A stretch of DNA of 60,000 bases from Adiantum capillus-veneris (lineage: Eukaryota; Streptophyta; Polypodiopsida; Polypodiales; Pteridaceae): NCBI GenBank assembly GCA_014529385.2, contig CM043971.1:32943209-33003208 (forward strand), in the 5' to 3' direction. The position numbers were made by a program, and so were the translations under genes. This document shows, piece after piece, positions 1-10,752 of this stretch (the stretch's first letter is position 1; every line of letters begins with the position of its first letter). The notes under the pieces are model-generated. The model was not told the DNA's origin. It did not search any database and was given only the letters and a program-made list of their open reading frames with translations.

Positions 1-3000
1 GATAGATTCATTAGGGGACTACGACATGAAAGTATCTATAATGGCCTAGTCATTAGAGGTATCACTACTTGGGAAGCAGTCACCATGAATGCAATCCAAT
101 TGGAGGATAATTTAATGATTGCAGGAGAAAGAGTGTCTGCCGAGCCGAAGTCTAGTAGCTCGCAAGCGTCAGGGCATGAGCCAATGAAGATAAAGCCAAT
201 CGTGAAAGAGCAAACGATATCTGAGATGACTTTGGCAGATCTCACCAAGGCCATCCAAGAAAGCCTTAGGGGTAATCGTGCTCCACAAAACACTCATATG
301 TATCCAAGAAGGGAGCAACAATGGTGCTCAATTTGCTTGGGCCCACATACTACGAGTGAATGCCCTACTTTCAGAGTAAAGTTTAACGGGACTTGTAACG
401 CGTGTGGTAGGTATGGCCATCAAGCGAAGGATTGCCTAATGCTTAAACGCATCATGGAAAATAGACCGCCTATAGCTTGGGCAGACTCACCTCGAGTTCC
501 TGCATTGATGCCTATCCCACCCATGGAGCAACAGTTGCCATTACAGCACATGGTCCCTAGAACCCAAAATGTGGTCCAAACCATGCCGTTGCCACCTCCA
601 GTGCTAGGACCGCAACCCCCTCATCCAAGAGTTACACCTATGAACCAAATAGGTTGCGAGTCATCTAGTACTTATGTAGATTGCGAAGAGGACATAGACT
701 CTAGTATCACCTATGGAGTCGACATGCTTGAGGAGTGTCCCATGTACTATATGGAAGACCACTGGGGACAAATCAAACCGGTATATCAAGCTACTGTGCT
801 AGCAGCAAGAGGCCAAAACATTAATAGTTTTGCCAAGAGACCACCTCTTCAGCGCTACGAATGTGGTGGACCACATCGAGTAGCTGAGTGCCCCATCAGA
901 ATGCAAAAGAATGCTGCACTAATGCAAACAAGTCAAGGGAATGCATTGGCAATGCCAATACTCACTTGTAATCGTTGTGGCATAGATCATTTGATTGCAC
1001 AGTGTCCTAACAATCCAAACGCACCGAAAATCACACCATTGAACATAATAGAGATTGTTGATGGGACACCACCAACTATAAACATAGCACCAATGAATGC
1101 ACTTACACAGTCGATGCTCCAAAAGCAAAATTACATCTTTGAAGAGAGAGATGCTGCATCCATTGGCCGAGCGAGAAAGAAGAAAACACGAAGAAAGAAA
1201 TCCCTTAATGCTTCTAGCTCAAAACCTAGTTCAAAGACTAACATAGGGACAGGAGAGGATCCCGTGTATATGAATGACCCTGAGGATGACTCAGATTCGA
1301 TAGAGACCACGGAGACCAAAACTGTTACTACAAAGGAAAAAGCCAGTGAGGAGGATCACGAGAGGGAATTACGACGAACACCAAAAGAGTATTCAAAGTT
1401 AAACTACCCAGTTGCGAACCCCCAAGATAAGCCACGAGAGACAAAAAATGAGGATTGCAAGAGAAAGATTGGAACCTATCCAAACCCAACAGTGGAAATT
1501 GAACGAGTCCAACAATTGAGGGGTTTGGTGGAAGAAACTCAACGAACATTAGAACCTGAACCCAAACATATCCAGATGTCGGACACAGTGTTTCCCACAC
1601 AAGTTCAACCTCACAAGAACTACAGGCCGTTAGCTATACCCAGTATCATTCGGGAAGAGAGTGAGGGTAGGACATCTGAAAGTGGACACACACCTTTCCT
1701 ACTAGAGAGAATGTTTGGTGAGGGAATACCCGACCCCCTTGAGGAAGTGGAGATTCCATCTTCACCATTCTCTTGTCAGGGTCCTACGTCCCACAAGATG
1801 CCATTAAATGTTGCCAAATTGATGGATTTCATGTCTTCAAAAGTTAGAACCACCATCATGTCCAAACTATATAAAGACCCCGAGCTAGTCTCAGCTCTTC
1901 GAGCCTTCCTCAATGGAGAATTACAGGCCGGATTACCACAGTTTGCACATATGAACAAACCTGACCCGGTAATGAATGATGAGGAACATTTAGCACCACT
2001 ATCTGACCTAGCGGGACATGAATCTGTAATTGAAGTACTCGTTAACAAGTTGGGGCAATACTTCGAAGGTGATGAATCTAATGCTACTCTACCAATCACT
2101 ACTAAAGGATTAACTGTAAAGGGGGTCCTTGACGGTGGTGCGGGAGTCATCATGGTGACAAAGAGTTGTTGGGAGTCTATGGGGCGACCTCACCTCGAAG
2201 CCACAAGCGTAGTGGTAAAAATGGCTAATGGATCTATTGTTACGCCTATTGGAATGCAAAAGGATCTCAGAATCAAGGTCTTGGGACACAAGGTAAGGCA
2301 AAATTTCATTGTTATGGATTTTTCCAAGCATCCTATGTCATTTGAGATGATCTTAGGGCGTCCATTCATGAGGGAAGCAAAAATGGTGCATGACTGGTCC
2401 AAAAACCACGTCTACTTACAGTTCCAAGACTCTGTCATTCGAGTTGATCTTTTAAGTGGTCGAACGCATCCTCTAGGAAATAAATTCATCATTGATAATC
2501 GATCAGACACAACAATTCACTCAGCTCCATTACAGTATTGTTACACGTGTAACGAAGACACGGATATTGGGGAGAACTCTCCTTATATGGATATCCTACT
2601 CGAAATGGCTGAGTCAGACAATGTCGATTGGGTACACCTAGTGGCAACTATAGATACATGGGGAGCAAGAGGAACAACCTGGGTAACACCAGATGGGGAA
2701 GAGATACCACACATTGCACCAGTAAACATGTTAGGTGTAGCGCATGTAACATCCGATGATAAGAAAGAGGCACACCTACCTGAGAGTGAAACCGATGATT
2801 CCTCAAAGGCTTCACGCCAATACACATCGGAAACGGAATCTCAGAAAGAAATGGATTCAGAACCTGAGGAAACATCGAGTGAACCAAGTATAGAAACTGA
2901 ATACTCAAGGCCTAGTACGACCATCTATGGTAATTCATATGAGAGTGAAGAAGATACAAGCGAAGACCTATCAGGCGAGTCGAGTTCAAACATTTACCAA

Positions 3001-4377
3001 AATCAAAACCTTAACAAGAAACAAAGGTCATATAAGAGACGACGATATCGAGCAAATGTGAGAGCTAGGATAAACAAGGAAAGATCTACTGCAGAATGGC
3101 TTAGCTATCTAGGGGCATGTGATGCTCATCGAAAGCTAGTAGACAATTGGGGTGAACATCTCCAGAGTGTCATGTGGTGCAGTCCGCGACCCATTGACCT
3201 TTCTCAATTGGAGGTTACAGAGCCGAAATTGAGTCGAACTATAAGAAGACGTCAAAACCGAGAGTTAGCTCAACAACAAAAGGAGGCAGAACTAAAAGAA
3301 AGGTCTCTGTCAGGACAAGAGCCTGCTGACTTACATACGGCTCCTGAACATTTTAAATCTTATACCACGGGGGAGCGAAAGGTTGTGTATGCCAAAGCCC
3401 AACGAATACCTACCAATGGAAGCAGTGGAGTCTATGATGGTCCAGCGGTAGTTAAAGAGATAGAATTAGCAGAACTAGGTGAGGAGTCTAAACCAGTTTT
3501 TATTGCTCAAGACCTTACCGAAACCGAAGAGGCTGTACTTAAGGAGCTCCTCAAGGAATACAAGGATATCTTTGCTTGGACATATCATGACATGAAGGGC
3601 GTTCCACCTTCTGTGGTGCAACATACAATTCCCATGATCAACACTGCTAAACCCATCCAGCAACGACCCTATCCAATGAATCCTAAGTACGCCAAAATTG
3701 TACAAGAGGAGATTGAAAAACTTATCCAATGTGGATTCATATACCCTATTGAGCATTCAAAATGGGTTTCTCCAATAGTCATTGTGCCAAAAAAGAATGG
3801 GAAACTAAGAGTGTGCGTGGACCTCAAGAAAGTTAATGCAGCCACTGGGAGAGATCATTATCCCTTACCATATTCAGAACATGTGCTTGAAAGAGTTGCG
3901 GGCAAGGAAGCTTATAGCTTTTTAGATGGGTACTTTGGTTACAATCAAATCACAATTGCATTAGAGGACCAAGCTAAAACTGCTTTTATCACAAAGTTTG
4001 GAGTGTTTGCATTTCGTGTTATGGCTTTTGGCTTAACAAATGCCCCTGCTACATTCCAACGATTAATAAACACTGCGTTTAAAGAATTTCTAAGGGAGTT
4101 TTGTGAAGCTTTCCTAAACAACCTTTGTGTTTATTCTTCTTGGGAGAAGCATTTGTTATATCTACGAAAAATATTTGAAAGGTGCAGATTTTATCGTATC
4201 TCATTGAACCCTTTCAAATGCCAATTTTGGGTTAAGCATGGAGTCATTCTAGGGCATATAGTGTCCAAGAATGGGATATCCACAGATGAGAGTAAGATTA
4301 AAGCCATTGCCGATTTGCCACCACCTACGAACTATAAAGGATTTCAAAGATTTATGGGCCATGTTGGTTATTATTGA
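1..4377 (+). pseudogene. Element A gag, protease 1 and most of reverse transcriptase
   Basis: One frame is open from base 1 to a TGA at 4375-4377 (1458 codons), so the ATG at 85 is internal. Gag carries four zinc knuckles. Three have or had the spacing C-x2-C-x3-H-x4-C (325-363, about 857-890, 966-1005; the third has Arg for its first Cys). The one at 394-435 is the usual C-x2-C-x4-H-x4-C. A retropepsin follows, with active site LDGGAG at 2128-2145 and ILGRPF at 2350-2367. The DGG variant is known in plant Ty3 elements. RT spans about 3570-4377. The catalytic pair is changed from Asp-Asp to Asn-Asn (FLNN, 4112-4123), so this copy could not polymerise. The closing TGA lies in GHVGYY-stop-RFI, where CGA (Arg) is expected, and the frame continues after it. 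Confidence 0.9.
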
Positions 4378-5450
4378 AGGTTCATTTTAAACTTTGCCGA
4401 GATAGCACGTCCATTGTACAATCTTCTTATCGAGTTTCACTGGACGGAAGAATGTCATCGAACTTATGAGTTATTAAAGAAAGCCCTAAAAAGTGCTCCA
4501 ATCCTGCGAACACCTGATTGGAATGTACATTTTCATGCGCATATTGATGCATCAAATTTTGCTATTGGGTGTGTTCTAACTCAACCAGGAGAACATAAAT
4601 TGGACTACCCTATTAGCTTTGCAAGTCGCCAATTAAATGATGCCGAGATGAACTACACTACTACAGAGCGCGAAGGTCTAGCTATGATTTACGCAGTAAA
4701 GAAATTTCGCTATTACCTTCTTGCTACCAAGTTGTGTTTTATGTTGATCATCAAGCATTGCTATATTTGGTAAACAAGCCGTGTCCCACAGGTCGAATTA
4801 CAAGATGGTTGTTAATTCTTCTTGAGTTTGACTTCACCGTTGTTGTGAGGCCTGGGAGGAAACATGTCATGGCAGATCATTTATCTCGTATCCCTAATGG
4901 CGAAGCTCCTACGGGGGTTGATGATGAATTGCCTGATACTCCTTTGTTCATTGTTGAGACAATGCTTGAATGGAGTGAAAAGATTGTTAACTTCTTAGTC
5001 AATGGTTTTACACCCAAAGAACTGCGAAAGGATATAGCTCGAAAATTAATCAAGGAATGCGAACCCTATTGCTTACTGGCTGGAACTCTCTATAAGAGAG
5101 GAAAAGATGATGTTCTTAGACGTTGTGCCCGCGAGGATGAGTATTTATATATTCTACAAGAGGCACACATGGGCGTAGCTGGTGGTCACTTTTCAGGAAA
5201 GTTGATTGCCCGAAAGATCTTACAGTCAGGCTATTGGTGGCCCACTCTGTTTAAGGATGCATCACTTTTTGCAAAGGGATGTGATGAATGCCAACTCTTC
5301 AAGAAGCCACAAAGAAGTGATAGGATGCCTCTACATCCCATCAAGGTAACCCAACCATTTGAAAAGTGGGGCTTAGACTTTGTAGGACCGATTAGTAGGC
5401 TGCACGTAACACGCAATCACGATATATCATTGTGGCTACCGACTATGTAA
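4378..5450 (+). pseudogene. Element A RNase H and integrase zinc-binding region
   Basis: Reading continues in the RT frame to 4773 through the RT end and the first part of RNase H (HAHIDASNFAIGCVL, then a YYTTTEREGLA-type motif). Near 4730 a one-base loss moves the frame. The second frame gives VDHQALLYLVNKP and the HADHLSR-type end of RNase H near 4860-4890. The integrase N-terminus follows, with an H-H-C-C zinc site: His pair near 5167-5190 and the Cys pair in CDEC at 5281-5292. It ends in the first part of the catalytic core with LDFVGP, whose Asp (5376-5378) is the first of the D-D-E triad. A second frameshift near 5425 carries reading into the next frame. Confidence 0.85.
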
Positions 5451-6301
5451 CCAAATGGGCTGAAGCAAAAGCAACACGAAAGGCGGATGCAAAAGCAACA
5501 CGAAAGGCGGATGCAAAAACAACAGCTAAGTTCCTCTTTGAGAACATTATCACACGTTTTGGATGCCCCTTTGAACTTGTGAGTGACAATGGAACTCATT
5601 TTATAAATGAAGTAATAAAAGAACTCACATCAAACTTCATGATATCTCACCACAAGTCTACACCCTATTATCCCCAAGCAAATGGCCAAGCTGAGAGTAC
5701 CAACAAAACTCTCATCTCCATTTTGACAAAGACAGTCGAGGCTCATCGCACTGATTGGGACCTAAAGCTTACATCAGCTTTATGGGCTTATCGTACCGCG
5801 TATAAAGTTGCTATTAATTGCACACCGTTTAAGATGGTGTATGGCCAAGAAGCAGTTATGCCATGGGAGTTTGTCATTCCTAGTCTTCGAGTAGCTTCTC
5901 AAGAAGGTTGGGATGGTAACCCCTTAGTGGAGCGATTATATATCCTGGAAAGGCTAGATGAAGAAAGGCAATTAGCTGTGCGAAATGCTCTAGTGGAGAA
6001 GGATAGGAGAAAGAAGTGGTTTGATAGCCATTTAAAGGATAAAGACATCAAGGTTGGTGATAAAGTTCTTATGTACGGGGTACGTAATGAAAAGAAGAAA
6101 TTGAAATACGCTGGTAAGGGACCATATCGAGTGTCTGAAATTACTCCGCAAGGTACCATTCGTGTGGAGACTCTAGATTGAGTTGAAACCATTGGATTCC
6201 TTAATGGGAGTAAATTCAAAAGATATTATGATCCTCTAAGCCAGGAAGAGTTGCAAGCCATCCATCAAAAGAAGGCTGCCAAGGAACAAGCAGAGCTTTA
6301 A
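5432..6301 (+). pseudogene. Element A integrase core and C-terminal domain
   Basis: This frame holds the rest of the integrase. The second catalytic Asp is in VSDNGTH (5585-5587) and the Glu is in QAESTN (5693-5695), so with the Asp at 5376 the D-D-E triad survives. The C-terminal GPY-type module (GKGPYRV, about 6115-6135) follows. A TGA at 6179-6181 falls inside it, since the same frame goes on with NGSKFKRYYDPLS, the usual end of an integrase. The next in-frame stop is TAA at 6299-6301. There is no chromodomain. The core carries an in-frame 8-residue duplication (see 5465-5512). Confidence 0.85.
5465..5512 (+). repeat. 24-bp tandem duplication inside integrase core
   Basis: The 24-bp unit starting at 5465 is repeated exactly at 5489-5512. 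It keeps the frame and doubles the peptide KATRKADA between the first and second catalytic Asp residues. Exact identity suggests that it is younger than the surrounding decay. Confidence 0.9.
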
Positions 6302-7084
6302 AAAATCCAAGCAAGAGTTGAGGCTCGAGAACGACAACAACATGTTAGACGCCAACGAGAGGCTGATCTGGGAATCACGCAAGCATTTTTCGAGGACACA
6401 GATGACGACTCATTAGAATCTGAGCCACCCCTACGATACCCAATTGAGCTAAATGGCCCCTATGGGAAAGTACTATACAATGCCTTATTAGATACGGGAG
6501 CTAAACACAATTTGTTATCCTATGGAGTTTGGTGTCAATTAGGGAAACCGACCCTATCCTCGAGTACGATGCAAGTCAAGGGCATTAATAAAAAGAAAAC
6601 TGCTATTCTTGGAGTCCTTCAGACCCCTATTGTCTATGACAATGGAAGCATAGTGCAGAGGTTTCTAGTCATGCCCGCGGGAGCTATGGAAGGCAACGTA
6701 AACCTGGGACGCACGTGGATGTTGGCAACCAAATGCACTATTGATTGGGATACTGGTAGTGTCACGATGCGACCACCGGCTCTTACCCCTATCATTCAAG
6801 CAAAGTCACCTACGTTGCAAACTCTAGCAAAGTTGAAGGATAGCCAACATTCACAAGCCAAGGTGGTTAACTCGTCTTTGCCAGCTACCCATGAACCTAG
6901 CACTTCAACACTTGCAGTTGCAGCAAGCAGTAATATTGCAAGTACTCAACCTGCACGACCTAAGAGTACATATCAATGGGTCCCCAAGGCCTTACTTCCA
7001 ACTACCTCAACCCCCCCATCCATTCCAAGAAAAAATTTCCCCGAAAAACCAAGAGCGCGTCCTAGGAGAGTCAAGACCAAATGA
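6302..7084 (+). pseudogene. Element A second retropepsin-like domain, downstream of integrase
   Basis: The integrase frame continues across the stop at 6299. It first encodes a short charged Arg/Gln-rich linker, then an acidic stretch, then a domain with the marks of an aspartic protease. These are YNALLDTGAKHNLLS, with the Asp-Thr-Gly active site at 6491-6499, about 70 residues of flap and core, and NLGRTW at 6701-6718, which corresponds to the conserved hydrophobic-Gly element of retropepsins. This is separate from protease 1 at 2128-2367, which lies in the usual place between gag and RT. Two protease-like domains in one element are not the standard Ty3 order. The linker to the next part is Pro/Ser/Thr-rich. 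The assignment as a protease fold is by motif only. Confidence 0.7.
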
Positions 7085-7621
7085 CGATAGATTCCAAAAC
7101 AACTATTAGAAGCCCAAGGCTACTATGATGGAAATGAGCAAATTTGGGTACCTAAACGTAAAATGTGTCCTTCCCTATAGACAACAAACCCATATGAGTC
7201 AAACAGTGTAACACTACCAATGGCAGACCGTGGGGAGGGAAAGATCACAAAATGCTACACACCTAGTCCAGAGCTAGTTTGGGCTCCAAGGCAAAACCAA
7301 TTTATTCCACCTAGCTCAGGAAGGGGGGAGTTCCCTGAAGCTTCTAGCTCCTCATGTAATTCATCCATAGAGGTAAAAGCTTCTACACAGCCTCCATCTA
7401 TAGTAGTGGACCTCCATGAAGCTACAAAAGAATCCACACCTCCCAGTGTTCAAGAATCACCTGATGAACCACTTCAAGTTCGATCCTGGGAGAGTACCTT
7501 ACCACCCTTGCAACTTGACGAGGCACCTAGGGTAATAGCAAACTACTGGCAAAAATCCTCACCTATTACCAACTGGAACAATTGGTTTCAAAGGGTGACG
7601 ACATCATTTCAAACGGTATGA
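7085..7621 (+). pseudogene. Element A conserved C-terminal region of unknown function
   Basis: The same frame continues past stops at 7082, 7088 and 7178 to a TGA at 7619-7621. I do not recognise a domain. Conserved blocks are QIWVPKRK, CYTPSPELVW, PPSSGRGE and WESTLPPLQLDEAP, followed by NYWQKSSPITNWNNWFQRV. The same blocks occur in element B at about 27340-27990, and the final TGA and its context are shared, so this looks like the real end of the polyprotein. The spacers are rich in Ser, Pro and Thr. Confidence 0.65.
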
Positions 7622-7628
7622 TCTACCC

Positions 7629-7642
7629 AAGGAAGGGGGGAG
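7629..7642 (+). promoter_or_regulatory. Internal polypurine tract of element A
   Basis: A purine run (aaggaaggggggag) follows the polyprotein stop by a few bases and precedes TGTTTGTGGACACC, exactly where a 3' LTR would be expected. Element B has the same run at about 27997-28009. The true LTR starts about 2 kb further on, at a second purine tract, so this one is internal. Confidence 0.6.
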
Positions 7643-9651
7643 TGTTTGTGGACACCCATCATTCACTTGCTTCCCTCTCAACCTTTCTTCCTGACCTCTT
7701 AATCTCCAATCTTAGGGAATGTATATATAAAGCCTTATACTCACAAAAACAAGATAAAAAAGTAAAAGAGCAAGAGCCATAACACAAATCATAAAAACAA
7801 ATTATGCACAAGAAAACGACCCTTGTAATATTTGCACTCTAACCATCATCTATTTGCGTGTACAGATATGGCTAGTACGCTAGAGTCATCCACTCCTGCC
7901 TTGGGTGAGAGGTACCCTCGTTACTTTTAACAAATATTTTACATGGTCTTTCCAGTGCTTGCATGTGAATGGGATTTGATAGGTACGCTAGCATGTGAGA
8001 GGAATTTTGAGGAGTTAGAATGGCTGATACGTCTCTTGACCACGTCTGATCCATACTTAGTAGAGAGCGTTTCTCCCATTGCACAAGCCTACCCTTTTGA
8101 CCAAGATGACTATAGGCGTCTAGTGACCTTCTTAGTAAACATGGGCACCTATGATGAAGAAGAAAATTTACACGACTACACAGATGGCACATATGGTTTC
8201 ATGGATGATGACTTTGTTTATCTCGACGACGAGGATAGGGGTTTAGCCTTAGGGTTTCCCCCCAACCTCTACAATATCCTATTCCCTTGACTCTCTAGGG
8301 GGAGTGCAAATAATTAGGTTAGGGTTCCTTATGTTTTTTGTTGTGTTCAATAAGTGTTGGTACCTTTTTTCACTAATGTGCCTCCTGGAGGTATTCCTTT
8401 TGTTTCCTAGTGTGTACAGGAGCGTGTTGCTATTGGTAGGATTTGGACCTTCATGGAATCTTTATCTCAACTCACTCTTCAAATCAAGCGCGACCATGGA
8501 CACAAACAGGTGTTTCTTGTCCATTAGCATTGCCCCTTATCTTTTTTGCATCTATGATTGTCTGCTTTAATTGTGATTGGTAGGATAATATCCAACACAT
8601 TTGCTTAGTAACAAACATTTAATTCAATGTAATTTTTTGTCATAATCACTTGTCTAGGTTTAAAAATCAAGCAGTCCAACTAAGCTAGTTTGACCAAGTT
8701 AGGTGTTAGAGATCTTCTCTTAATACCATGGGGAATGACTTCCTAATAATCAATGGTTACTTAGGTTTTTAATCCGATTTAGGCAGCATTGTGTGAAATG
8801 TACTAGGGCTTTCTAGTGGGCTTGACCCTATTGCCCTTTAGCTTAAGTATTATAAAGGGAGTTTACTAGTGTGATGAGCCTGGGGAGGTGTATCAGTGTT
8901 ATATGACCCCCCAAAGTTACAAAATTAAAATGCTGAAAATGAACAAACAAAAAATCAAAGTGCCACACTGTAAAATCTTAAGCTGGAAGAGAAATCTCAG
9001 CTTGATTTGGTACTTCACTCACATGTATTGCCTATGGTACTAGAGCCCTAGAGATTCCCAGTGTGGGCGCTTTTCGTTGAAAAGCAAAAAACTCAAGGCA
9101 TGCAAAATAAGCACACACATCAAATTGAATCACTATGAAAAGACTTTGGGGGGTCAAAGAAAAAGTAATCAGTCAGGCGATGATTTCATGAGAAATTCCT
9201 TTTATGGTAGCTTAACTATAAGGTCTTCTAGATATAGCCTCTAGTCAGCCCTCGAACATGAATACTTGGCTCTCGCGATTAAACAACTTAATTGACCACA
9301 GAAAATTAAGAAGCTTACCCATGGTATTAATATTCGATCTCTAGTGCCTTTCGACCGTCAAATTAGCAACCCCAGACTTGTTTAATTTTTTACCTTTACA
9401 TATGTTTATGCATTTGATTACATTGCAATTTAATGTTCATTGCTGACAAATTGTTTGAAATTTTTTTACCAATCAATTTGTCTACCTAAAACTGCATATG
9501 CTTTTTACTTACTTATGAGAATGCAATTACTGTGCCAATGTTGTTTGATTTTGCAGTGACTAAAGAAGGCTAAGGACATTCATCTCAAATGCTCTTCCAC
9601 CTCGACGAACGAGCTTCAACTCAAATAGCTTCCGAGGACGGAATCTACATC
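7643..9651 (+). other. Element A long 3' untranslated region
   Basis: Two kilobases lie between the polyprotein end and the terminal polypurine tract. No domain is recognised. Most of it aligns with element B 28010-29740. A possible small frame at 7943-8290 (115 codons, rich in Asp/Glu/Tyr, start ATG) is absent from B, which has unrelated sequence at 28150-28330. A site resembling an initiator tRNA-Met primer site lies at 9035-9052. Confidence 0.6.
7943..8290 (+). CDS. Small acidic hypothetical reading frame in element A 3' region
   Basis: 115 codons from ATG to TGA. The second half is strongly acidic (runs such as YDEEENLHDY and FMDDDFVYLDDED). There is no signal peptide, no membrane segment and no family that I recognise. 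It lies between the internal polypurine tract and the LTR, where some Athila elements carry an env-like gene, but nothing here looks like an envelope protein. It may be chance or a captured fragment. Confidence 0.25.
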   Translation: MVFPVLACEWDLIGTLACERNFEELEWLIRLLTTSDPYLVESVSPIAQAYPFDQDDYRRLVTFLVNMGTYDEEENLHDYTDGTYGFMDDDFVYLDDEDRGLALGFPPNLYNILFP

Positions 9652-9664
9652 AGGAAGGGGGGCA
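9652..9664 (+). promoter_or_regulatory. Terminal polypurine tract of element A
   Basis: The purine run aggaagggggg followed by caa directly precedes the LTR start. It matches the tract before the LTR of B (29730-29741). It is the primer for plus-strand synthesis in this family. Confidence 0.75.
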
Positions 9665-9863
9665 AGTTAACCTTCACGGCTCACGGACACCCCATCACCT
9701 ACGACGGACATGTATTATGTATTTGGTAGAGTCAGGTACTGGCCTTGTCGGACCAATAGGAAAAGGGTAAGAGTGATCGCCGATGAGAGGCGCACTCTAA
9801 CTGGGACATTCAAGTCATTAGTTGGCTAAGCATGGGCACCCAAGTGTGAATGGGGTGACCTCA

Positions 9864-9870
9864 TATAAAA
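9864..9870 (+). promoter_or_regulatory. TATA box in LTR of element A
   Basis: TATAAAA inside the LTR, at the same place as in the LTR of B (29942-29948) and in the partial LTR at 37473-37479. It marks the U3 promoter of this family. Confidence 0.6.
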
Positions 9871-9966
9871 GCCAACTAAATCTAAAATTCATTCATTCTC
9901 TCATTTGTGCAATAGAAGAGTGCTCTTGCTCCATCTCCATCTCCATCTTCTGCTTCTTCACCTCCT

Positions 9967-9980
9967 TGTGTGTGTGTGTA

Positions 9981-10016
<36 letters not shown>
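9967..10016 (+). repeat. (TG)n(GA)n microsatellite in LTR
   Basis: Alternating TG repeats run straight into GA repeats. Related runs occur at 21954-21988 and 30042-30100 in the LTR pieces of B, with different lengths in each copy. Confidence 0.9.
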
Positions 10017-10253
10017 TGCGATCGAGCATTGCGGCGGCACGACGGCGGTGAAGTGGTTGAGCGCGACGTAGCGGCGTCTCCTTCTTCTTCGCGGCGAGGA
10101 ATCCTCCACGGCAGGAGCATAGAGTGGTGAGTGACACACCATTGCCCTCTTTTGAGCTTACTAGTTAAGCTAGTTGTGTGCTTGGATCCGTCTATGGCTC
10201 GCACACAGTGTTAGGCAAGGCCCTTGCTTCGACAGTGCGGCAAGGAGCGCACA

Positions 10254-10751
10254 GTAATGATAAGTGAGGAACTATTTCTTTCTCCTATGGAATGTTTCTT
10301 CTTCCACTTCCCTATCCTCATTCCCCGCTAGCTCTCTCCACCTTCGAAGGTGTTTGAGGCCTTGGGACTGAGGCTTGGGATAGTTAATGCTTTCTTCAAG
10401 TTTATGTTATGCTTGTGATGCATGAAGCTTTCCATCTTCATTGCATCACCTAGGTTACAAGGAACACAAAGATTGTATTGTACCAAGTCTCTCTTGATGG
10501 GAGAAACTATAATACAAATGCCTATTGGAGGGGGGAGCGGCTCCATATGAATCCGGTCCTCAACTATTGTCATGTTCTCTAAACTCTCTCTCTTGCAAAA
10601 GTATTGTGCATGCCAAGTTAACTAGGTACCATGTTTATGTGCTACCATCAATTAAGGTCACCCGCTATGCTCACAAAGTAATCTCTCAAAAGTGCTTCAC
10701 CTAATTTCCTAATTTCGCTATTCTCAAAGTTCATAGGCCATTTCCATTACA
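10254..10751 (+). repeat. 5' LTR of element D, right-hand part
   Basis: About 500 bp aligning closely with 20897-21394 at the end of D's 3' LTR and ending in TTACA just before the primer site. The left part lies beyond element A, outside the window. Confidence 0.85.
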
Positions 10752-10752
10752 T

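Larger units (their letters stand above)
1..10253 (+). mobile_element. Element A: Athila-like Ty3/Gypsy LTR retrotransposon, left end outside window
   Basis: The order gag, protease, RT, RNase H, integrase is that of Ty3/Gypsy. There is no chromodomain. The related element B in this window has a primer site complementary to plant tRNA-Asp, as in Athila/Tat elements. By alignment with B, base 1 corresponds to B 25028, so about 2 kb of gag plus the 5' LTR lie left of the window. The 3' LTR is 9665-10253. It is followed directly by sequence from the middle of D's LTR (compare 20895 onward), so A inserted into the 5' LTR of D. Stops and frameshifts show that it is decayed. Confidence 0.9.
9665..10253 (+). 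repeat. 3' LTR of element A
   Basis: 589 bp, aligned over its length with the complete LTR of B (29742-30340). The first base of the TG terminus has changed (AGTTAACC instead of TGTTAACC). The end is GCGCACA. A TATA box lies at 9864-9870 and a (TG)n(GA)n tract in the presumed transcribed part. The next base begins mid-LTR sequence of element D, so the target duplication is predicted to be GTAAT (10254-10258), with its partner outside the window. Confidence 0.85.

Noticed and set aside
5231-5599. Minus-strand frames over the integrase of A
   Set aside because: Shadows of the coding strand.
9882-10204. Frames rich in Ser-Leu or Thr-His repeats over LTRs (also 21870-22246 and 29960-30234)
   Set aside because: They are translations of the (TG)n(GA)n microsatellite.
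7643-10253. A single 2.6-kb LTR starting at the internal polypurine tract
   Set aside because: The partial LTR at 37273 starts TGTTAACC right after the target duplication CTTCT, fixing the LTR start at the second tract.
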